Below are positions 58,304 through 64,000 of a stretch of DNA of 64,000 nt, in pieces. The stretch lies in assembly GCF_017302275.1 (NCBI RefSeq), contig NZ_JAFLDR010000003.1:62001-126000 (forward strand). The letters run 5' to 3'. The position numbers and the translations under genes are program-made. Under the pieces are notes generated by a model. It ran no database searches. It was given only the letters and a program-made list of their open reading frames with translations, and was not told the DNA's origin. Each line of letters opens with the position of its first letter. The first letter of the stretch is position 1. The DNA comes from Sulfuritalea sp. (lineage in GTDB: Bacteria; Pseudomonadota; Gammaproteobacteria; Burkholderiales; Rhodocyclaceae).

Positions 58304-58987
58304 ATGCATGACAATCCCGCCTACACGGCAAGCGAAGCAGCTCGAATTCTTGGGCTGCCAGTAGCAACGCTCAAGGCTTGGAGCTTTGGGCAGGTAAATC
58401 GCACACCCGCTGGCGAGCTTCGTAAATTTCACGCGGTCATTCGTCCGGCCGATGCCAAGCGCCGTCTGCTTTCGTTCGCGAACCTGTGTGAATTGCACGT
58501 CCTGTCGGCAATTCGGCGCCAGCACAAGGTGTCCCTGCCCAAGGTCCGCGCCAGCGTAGAGTACGTGCGGGAGAAACTTGGTTCCGACCGCCCTCTGCTT
58601 GACCGCGATTTCAAGACGAACGGTGTCGACTTGTTTGTTCGGCACGCATCGAAATTGTTGAACGTGACGAAGCAGGGCCAGGAGGCACTGCGAGGTGATT
58701 TTGAACTAGCCTTGGCGCGTATCGAACGCGACGGTCGGGGCGCCCCCATTCGCTTGTTCCCATTCAGCCGCAGTTCCCAGACCGAAAGGAACCAGCCAAG
58801 AACGGTGGTGATTGATCCGCACCTTGCATTTGGTCGTCCCGTGATTTCCCAGATAGCGGTTCCTACCGCGATCATCATCGACAGATTCCGTGCCGGCGAC
58901 TCCATGGCCGAGATGGCTGGCGACTATGGCGTCCGCGAAGAGGATATCGAAGAAGCGCTCCGCTTCGAGCAACGGCTTGCAGCCTAA
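58304..58987 (+). CDS. DUF433/MerR-like antitoxin
   Basis: A 227-residue protein: N-terminal MerR-like HTH (YTASEAARILGLPVATLKAWSFGQ) and C-terminal DUF433 domain (HLAFGRPVISQIAVPTAIIIDRFRAGDSMAEMAGDYGVREEDIEEAL). It overlaps the downstream PIN-like gene, as antitoxins do. Preceding 156 bases are lower in GC, hinting at horizontal acquisition. Confidence 0.8.
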   Translation: MHDNPAYTASEAARILGLPVATLKAWSFGQVNRTPAGELRKFHAVIRPADAKRRLLSFANLCELHVLSAIRRQHKVSLPKVRASVEYVREKLGSDRPLLDRDFKTNGVDLFVRHASKLLNVTKQGQEALRGDFELALARIERDGRGAPIRLFPFSRSSQTERNQPRTVVIDPHLAFGRPVISQIAVPTAIIIDRFRAGDSMAEMAGDYGVREEDIEEALRFEQRLAA

Positions 58988-59375
58988 TCCGGCTACGCCG
59001 AGGCTTTTTATCGACCGCTGTGCCTGGAGCCGTCGACTTGGCGATGCACTGAAGCAGGCAAATATTCCATTTGTAGCCCACCACGACAAATTTGCGCCCG
59101 CCTGCCCCGATACGGAATGGCTGGCGGTCGCCGGCCGCGAGGGCTGGATAGTACTGACCAGAGATCAAGCCATACGGCGCAAGGCGAATGAATTGCAGGC
59201 GTTTCGCGATGCCAAGCTGATCGTATTTGCACTCGCTTCCGGCAACGCCACCGCCGAAGATACGGCCAAGCTGGTGATCCAACTCTACCCCAGGATTCTG
59301 AGCAAGGCGGCAGCGACGACACCGCCCGCAATGTTCTCGGTCACTCTTGCGGGCGGCATCAACCCGGTACGGTAG
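58977..59375 (+). CDS. PIN-like toxin (VapC45/DUF5615-type)
   Basis: A 132-residue protein with acidic residues in PIN-like order (LFIDRCAWSRRLGDAL, HHDKFAPACPDTEWLAVAGREGWIVLTRDQAIRR). Start TTG at 58977 overlaps the antitoxin stop; no ATG fits. Probably an RNase toxin paired with the DUF433 protein. Confidence 0.7.
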   Translation: MQPNPATPRLFIDRCAWSRRLGDALKQANIPFVAHHDKFAPACPDTEWLAVAGREGWIVLTRDQAIRRKANELQAFRDAKLIVFALASGNATAEDTAKLVIQLYPRILSKAAATTPPAMFSVTLAGGINPVR

Positions 59376-59383
59376 AACCTTTT

Positions 59384-59408
59384 CGCCGTATCGCCAGCGC
59401 CGACTTTT
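59384..59408 (-). repeat. 25-bp dispersed repeat, after PIN-like toxin
   Basis: Near-consensus with one transition; lies in the short gap between the toxin stop and the frameshifted small gene. Confidence 0.9.
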
Positions 59409-59451
59409 CGTTGCGGCGCGCAGCGGCAAGATCGGTTGGCCCGAAAGTCAT

Positions 59452-59729
59452 TCAGGCACGGCGAAGACCGAGCACTTCAGGGCTATGGTCGAGGATTCGA
59501 TCATCGCCGATGGTATAGAAGGATGCGAGGGCTTGCGGTGAAATCGTCACTTCGAGGTCGTCGTGGCGCAGCACGAAGTCCGTGAATTCCCCCCCCCGTC
59601 GCGACAGATGCGAAAGAAGGTGTTGCCATCAATATCCCTGTGCAGGCAGCCAGCCACGCCAGCGGCAGACTCTTCCTCGGCGACGGAGTTGCCGTACCGA
59701 TAACGCGACTGAACGGTCTTGGAATTCAA
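59452..59729 (-). pseudogene. small hypothetical gene, frame broken at a nine-G tract
   Basis: Starting at TTG 59729 (GGGAG upstream) the frame reads SKTVQSRYRYGNSVAEEESAAG, then HRDIDGNTFFRICRDGGG. It runs into a stop soon after the nine C/G tract at 59589-59597. If the tract were ten or seven G the frame would continue as EFTDFVLRHDDLEVTISPQALASFYTIGDDRILDHS to a stop at 59452, about 92 residues. The gene is 34 bases after the restriction-modification gene, same strand. Either the gene is phase-variable or the base is wrong. Confidence 0.6.
59589..59597. repeat. homopolymer (C9/G9) tract
   Basis: Nine consecutive C on the plus strand, in the middle of the broken small gene; a typical slippage-prone tract. 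Confidence 0.95.
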
Positions 59730-59763
59730 ATCGCTCTCCCTGGGTGCTGCGGTAATCCTGCGG

Positions 59764-62673
59764 TTATTGAGTGTCGGCATCCCCGAGGCTGGTGAGTCGC
59801 TGATACAGCGCGAACAGGAACGCAACGCGCTCGCGGTCACCGCCCCACTTTCCCTTGAAACCCAGTCCCTTTGCATCGGCGGAGTAGGCAGCATCGACGG
59901 CACGGTCGAGAGCCTGATGGGCCTTCACCAGCGCCGGGGGCATCAGGTCGGGATCGTAGAGCGTTGCCAGCGTCGTCGCTGCATCACGCTTGAATTCGGC
60001 CGCGCGGGCATCGAGCACGGCTTGCGCGGCGGCTTCGAGATCGGTGGATTGTTTTTCCGTTGCCGCGGTGGGCCAAGAGAAGTTGTTATAGACGATCTGG
60101 GCGGAGTACTGGTAGTCGCTCTTCATCCGACCACAAACCGCTCGCATCCACGCCATGTGCATTGTCGAAGACAAAACACCGAAATGCCAAAGCGTGGCAT
60201 CAGGCATGACGAGAGCACTGCCGCTGGCAACCACACCCGGCGACAGAATGCCGAGCGGCATGTACGTGCGGCGTTCCGACGACACCTTGGGGATCAGCAG
60301 GTATGACCGGGTGGGTTGTCGAATTTCGCCAAAGAGTGAGGGTGTCGCCGCCAGATTGCGTGTCGCCGGACGTCCGCTACCCAAGCGGAATTCGCGCACC
60401 CGCTTCACTCGCTCGGCGATGAAACGAATCGCGCCAATATCCGTGGCCGGTGCATCCGCAAGCCAAAGGCAATACCGGCGCATGTCGTTAAGGAACTCAT
60501 CCCCGCCCATCAGCGGACGAACGTAGCGTTCTGCCTGAGGTGCCTCCGCAAGCAGTTCGTTCCGTTCGTCGGGCGACAGAATCAAATGGCCGTCGTCAAT
60601 GGCCATGCTGCCGTAGTTGATGCCTCGAACGGCCGAAACCGGCGAAGTGCGCTTGCTGATGACGATTTCCGTCGCGTCCACGAGATAGGGGTTAATGCAC
60701 GTCACTTTGACTTCGTGCGGCGGGCCGTCCACGGTGTCGTATTCGAAAAGTCGGCGCTGGCGGGACGGCGAAGTACCGAAGCCGACAATCACGCAATGCA
60801 CCGCGGCCTTGCCCGGCGCCTCGTTCATCCACTGGAATGTGCGATGCGCGAACTGAATGTGCAGCCCCTGATTCAGCAGCCAGCCCCAGAGCACGCCGAC
60901 CTGTTCGCCCTGGGTGATGCTGTTGGTCGAGACGAAGGCGCAGCGCACTGCCCGGCGCGACTTGACCTCGACCTCGGCGGCATCGAGAAACATGTCGTGC
61001 ATGACCTTTTCGCCTTTGCCGAAACGCACGTCCTTGAACTTCTTCTTTCCCGGAGCGGCGCGTTCGATGATCTGGCTAAACGGGTTGATGTCGGCCGTGA
61101 GATAGCGCGCTGCCTTGACATACCAGCCGGCGACGAAGTCCAGCACGCCTGCGCCGTGAATACCTGTCGTAACCCCTTCCAAGTCAGCCTTCTGTTCCAG
61201 CGTTCGCTCTTTCTTTCCCACGAAGGGCGGATTGCCGAGGATGTAATTGAGCCGCGTCGGCGGCACGAAGCTGGCCCAATCGAGTTGCAAGGCATTGCCG
61301 TGGCGGATGTGCGCGCTCTTCACCAGCGGAATGCGCAGAATGGGTTCGCCGAAGACTTCGCTGGCCTCGATGTTCATCTGGTGGTCGGTGAGCCACATGG
61401 CGACCTGGGCGACCTGCGCCGGAAATTCCTCGATTTCGATGCCGTAGAACTGGTCGACGTCGACCGTGATGGCCTGGAAGACGTTGCCCCAGCGCTGGCC
61501 CAGCTTTTCGGCGGCGCGCAGCACTTCGATTTCGAGGCGGCGCAGTTCGCGGTAGCTGATGACGAGAAAATTGCCGCAGCCGCAGGCGGGGTCAAGAAAC
61601 GCGAGTCGCGAAAGCTTTTTTTGGAATTCGAACAACTGATTCTTGTTGGTCTTGACCCGTTCAAACTCGATCCACAGTTCATCGAGAAACAGCGGACCGA
61701 TCAATTTGAGGATGTTGGCTTCGGAGGTGTAGTGCGCGCCGAGCTGGCGGCGGCGATCGCGCGCGTCGAGTTCGATCACGGCCTGGAACATGGCGCCGAA
61801 AATGGCCGGCGAGATCGCGCCCCAGTTCATTGAGCAGAGATCGGTGAGCAGGCCACGCATTTCCCGATTGAAGACGGGCGGATCGAGGCGCTCTTCGAAC
61901 AGGCGACCGTTCACATAGGGGAATGCGGTGAAGATATCGGGCAGGGATTTCTGGCGCTTCTCGTATGGCGTGTTGAGCACGACGAACAGGCGGTGCAGTT
62001 CGTCGCCGAGGTCGGAACCATCCTCGGCAGTGTGGTTTTCGATCAGATCCTGCAGCGCGTCCTTGGGCTGGAAGATGCCCGTGTCGTCAGCGAACAGGCA
62101 AAACAGCAGGCGCACCAGAAAGACTTCGAGTACGTGCCCCTCGTAACCGTCGCGCTTGAGCAGGTCGTGCAGATCGCCCATCTTCTGCACCGCTTCGACG
62201 TTGATCGGGTCCTGCTCGCGAACCTTTTGGCGGCGATAGCCGGCGATGAAACCGAAGAGGTGGATCTTGCGCGGGAATTCCTTGAGCGTCAGTTCATGGC
62301 GGGTGTGGTCTTCCAAGTCGTAAAGCACGAAGCGCGCAAAATCGGACACCACGACATAGCGCGGCAATTCCTTGTCGTTCAGTCCTTCAAAGTAGTCCGC
62401 CGCCTGCTGAAAGGCGGCATCGAGGTCGGCGCCCGCGCTCTTGTGTTCGGCCAGAAGCAAGCCCGGCCAGAATACGTCGATGCGCCCCAAGCCGGCATGC
62501 TTAAGGCGCGAAACCGTTTTTTCATAGACGGCCACGCGGCGACGCTGCACTCCAAACACGGCGAAGAACTCGTTCCAAAAGGTTTGCGCCTCGGCCCGTT
62601 CGGAGGTGGCGTCCGCCCAATCCTTGGCGAAACGTTGTGCGTTGGCGCGTATGTCGGACCAGAGCAGCGGCAT
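59764..62673 (-). CDS. MmeI-like type IIG restriction-modification enzyme (endonuclease fused to DNA methyltransferase)
   Basis: A 969-residue protein. The N-terminal nuclease motif D66-X9-E76-H-K78 (IDVFWPGLLLAEHK) matches MmeI. The methyltransferase has motif I DPACGCGNFLVI and motif IV NPPFVGKKE. C-terminal target recognition domain expected from about residue 600. It cuts and methylates DNA at a defined offset, with no separate subunit. A copy of the 25-bp repeat lies within (60746-60770), read as SPSRQRRLF. Its GC is lower than that of neighbours. Confidence 0.92.
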   Translation of the reverse strand: MPLLWSDIRANAQRFAKDWADATSERAEAQTFWNEFFAVFGVQRRRVAVYEKTVSRLKHAGLGRIDVFWPGLLLAEHKSAGADLDAAFQQAADYFEGLNDKELPRYVVVSDFARFVLYDLEDHTRHELTLKEFPRKIHLFGFIAGYRRQKVREQDPINVEAVQKMGDLHDLLKRDGYEGHVLEVFLVRLLFCLFADDTGIFQPKDALQDLIENHTAEDGSDLGDELHRLFVVLNTPYEKRQKSLPDIFTAFPYVNGRLFEERLDPPVFNREMRGLLTDLCSMNWGAISPAIFGAMFQAVIELDARDRRRQLGAHYTSEANILKLIGPLFLDELWIEFERVKTNKNQLFEFQKKLSRLAFLDPACGCGNFLVISYRELRRLEIEVLRAAEKLGQRWGNVFQAITVDVDQFYGIEIEEFPAQVAQVAMWLTDHQMNIEASEVFGEPILRIPLVKSAHIRHGNALQLDWASFVPPTRLNYILGNPPFVGKKERTLEQKADLEGVTTGIHGAGVLDFVAGWYVKAARYLTADINPFSQIIERAAPGKKKFKDVRFGKGEKVMHDMFLDAAEVEVKSRRAVRCAFVSTNSITQGEQVGVLWGWLLNQGLHIQFAHRTFQWMNEAPGKAAVHCVIVGFGTSPSRQRRLFEYDTVDGPPHEVKVTCINPYLVDATEIVISKRTSPVSAVRGINYGSMAIDDGHLILSPDERNELLAEAPQAERYVRPLMGGDEFLNDMRRYCLWLADAPATDIGAIRFIAERVKRVREFRLGSGRPATRNLAATPSLFGEIRQPTRSYLLIPKVSSERRTYMPLGILSPGVVASGSALVMPDATLWHFGVLSSTMHMAWMRAVCGRMKSDYQYSAQIVYNNFSWPTAATEKQSTDLEAAAQAVLDARAAEFKRDAATTLATLYDPDLMPPALVKAHQALDRAVDAAYSADAKGLGFKGKWGGDRERVAFLFALYQRLTSLGDADTQ
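60746..60770 (+). repeat. 25-bp dispersed repeat, inside MmeI-like gene
   Basis: Two mismatches; opposite to the gene and in a different reading frame from the other copies, giving SPSRQRRLF. Confidence 0.88.
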
Positions 62674-62716
62674 GATGGGGCGGCGTGGCTATGAAGGTCG
62701 CATCATAGCCGAGAGT

Positions 62717-64000
62717 TCAGAACTCCAGCGGGTCGACATCCAGGTGCCAGCGCAGGCCGGCAGGCATCTTCAGGGCGTAGAGCTTTTCCATCCAGGCGGC
62801 GAGGAAGGCCTGCAGCGCCGGGCGGCTCGTCGATTCGACCAGCAGTTGCCCGCGTTCCAGCGTCATCAGGCGCTGCATGCGCATCGGTACCGGATCGTAG
62901 AGCGTGATTCCGTTGGCGAACCCGGCGGCAGCGTCGCGCGCGGCGGCAAGAAAGGCCAGCGCCTGTTCCATGGCACGCGCCTCTGCGCGCAGCATGGCCT
63001 GGAAGCTGAAGGGCGGAAAGCCGGCGATGCGGCGCTCCTCGAGCTGGTTGCGGGCGAAACGGTCGTAGTCGTGGTCGATCAGTGCCTGGTACAGCGGATG
63101 ATCGGGATACTCGGTCTGGATCAGCACTTCGCCGGGCAACGCGGCGCGCCCGCTGCGGCCGCCGACCTGCATCATCTGCGCAAACAGCCGTTCCGGCGCG
63201 CGGAAGTCGGCAGCAAACAGGGCGGCATCGGCGCCGACTGCGCCGACCAGGGTGAGCATCGGGAAATCATGGCCCTTGGCCAGCATCTGGGTGCCGACCA
63301 GGATGTCGGCGCCACCGGCATGTATGGTCGCCAGCAGCGCCTGCCATTTCTTCGGCGTGCTCGCCGAGTCGCGGTCGATGCGCAGCACGCGGGCCTCCGG
63401 AAAGCGCTCGGCGAGCATGGCTTCGAGGCGCTGCGTGCCGCGCCCGAAGGCCATCAGGTCGACGTTGCCGCAATCGGGGCAGGCGCGCGGCACGCGCGCC
63501 TCGAAGCCGCAGTGGTGGCAGCGCAGCCGCTGGTCGGCCAGATGCAGCACGAGGTTTGCCGCGCAGCGCTGGCAGCGCGAGACCCAGCCGCAGGGCGGGC
63601 AGGCCATCACCGGCGCATAGCCGCGCCGGTTGAGGAAGACCAGGCTTTGCTCGCCGCGCTCAAGACGCTTTTGCAGGCCGCCGAGCAGCGCGGCGGAAAG
63701 ACCTTCCTGCAACTTCTCGCGCCGGGTATCGACGATGCGCACCAGCGGCATCGATTCGGCCACGGCGCGCTCGGGCAATTCCAGCATGACATAGCGCCCC
63801 GTGCCGGCATGATGGAAGGTTTCCAGCGACGGGGTCGCCGAACCGAGGACCATGGGGATGTCCAGTTGGTGGGCGCGCCAGATCGCGACATCGCGCGCCG
63901 AATAGCGCAGGCCTTCCTGCTGCTTGAACGAGGCATCGTGTTCCTCGTCGACCACGATCAGGCGCAGGCGTGGCATCGGCATGAAAATCGAAAGCCGGGT
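62717..64000 (-). CDS. priA: primosomal protein N' (PriA helicase), C-terminal part
   Basis: The last 427 residues of PriA, a 3'-5' helicase that restarts stalled replication forks; the start is beyond the window. The DEAH-like VVDEEHDASFKQQEGLRYSARD and the zinc-binding CPPCGWVSRCQRCAANLVLHLADQRLRCHHCGF are visible, as are LGSATPSLE and the helicase motif V region GTQMLAKGHDF. The frame stays open to the window end. Confidence 0.97.
   Translation of the reverse strand, partial: TRLSIFMPMPRLRLIVVDEEHDASFKQQEGLRYSARDVAIWRAHQLDIPMVLGSATPSLETFHHAGTGRYVMLELPERAVAESMPLVRIVDTRREKLQEGLSAALLGGLQKRLERGEQSLVFLNRRGYAPVMACPPCGWVSRCQRCAANLVLHLADQRLRCHHCGFEARVPRACPDCGNVDLMAFGRGTQRLEAMLAERFPEARVLRIDRDSASTPKKWQALLATIHAGGADILVGTQMLAKGHDFPMLTLVGAVGADAALFAADFRAPERLFAQMMQVGGRSGRAALPGEVLIQTEYPDHPLYQALIDHDYDRFARNQLEERRIAGFPPFSFQAMLRAEARAMEQALAFLAAARDAAAGFANGITLYDPVPMRMQRLMTLERGQLLVESTSRPALQAFLAAWMEKLYALKMPAGLRWHLDVDPLEF

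Overview
This is about 64 kb of GC-rich chromosome that reads like a betaproteobacterium, most likely of the Rhodocyclales/Sterolibacteriaceae type. The evidence is the gene families and gene order: a BPSS1780-type membrane protein, nadD-rsfS-rlmH-maf-rng, CIRCE-controlled groESL, NnrU, FixLJ-like sensors and paired DUF4212/DUF485 acetate-type symporters. The genus assignment is inference. Almost everything looks chromosomal and vertically inherited. The exception is a lower-GC accessory stretch at about 58.1-62.7 kb, holding a toxin-antitoxin pair and an MmeI-like restriction-modification gene.

Layout. 0-6.3 kb: a YchJ-like partial gene, dacB, acetoacetyl-CoA synthetase, a flavin reductase-like protein, NnrU and pirin. 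6.4-8.6 kb: groES-groEL behind a sigma70 promoter and a CIRCE operator. 9.4-14.2 kb: a two-component system followed by a DUF4212/sodium:solute symporter pair. 14.4-18.4 kb: a TPR protein, a FixJ-like regulator with a MASE1-type sensor kinase, and a Usp-like protein. 18.5-25.3 kb: a trehalose operon (otsA with a membrane sensor-like N-terminus, otsB, a GH15 hydrolase) and a membrane Ser/Thr kinase. 25.4-27.4 kb: an ActP-like acetate symporter with its DUF485 partner. 27.6-34.9 kb: tRNA-Phe, tcdA, a pteridine-reductase-like SDR, ttcA, a membrane protein, nadD, rsfS, rlmH, maf, rng and tRNA-Gly. 35-36.2 kb: a FecR-domain protein.

36.4-50.2 kb is a selenium/formate module on the minus strand. 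It holds formate dehydrogenase fdnG (with an in-frame UGA selenocysteine codon), fdnH, fdnI, fdhE and dsbC. It also holds the complete selenocysteine insertion set selA-selB-selC. A co-directional train of overlapping genes follows: a lipoprotein, a GcvH-like lipoyl protein, a DsrE-like protein, a zinc-ribbon protein and mobA. Next to selA is a thioredoxin-like gene that I read as a second selenoprotein. Its UGA falls at the first position of a CxxC-type motif, giving U-G-A-C.

50.2-58.1 kb: a UbiH-like monooxygenase, tRNA-Met, small proteins, AsmA, a ROK kinase, a MOSC protein and an MFS transporter. 58.3-64 kb: toxin-antitoxin, a frameshifted small gene with a nine-G tract, the MmeI-like gene and the C-terminal part of priA.

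The two most unusual observations are that UGA-containing thioredoxin gene and a dispersed 25-bp DNA repeat with core AGTCGGCGCTGGCGACACGG. About thirteen copies, plus one half copy, lie in both orientations, roughly one per 5 kb. About nine lie inside genes, and six of those are read in the same frame as K/R-V-G-A-x-x-T-A/V. The distribution resembles a DNA-uptake-type signal or another selected chromosomal motif.
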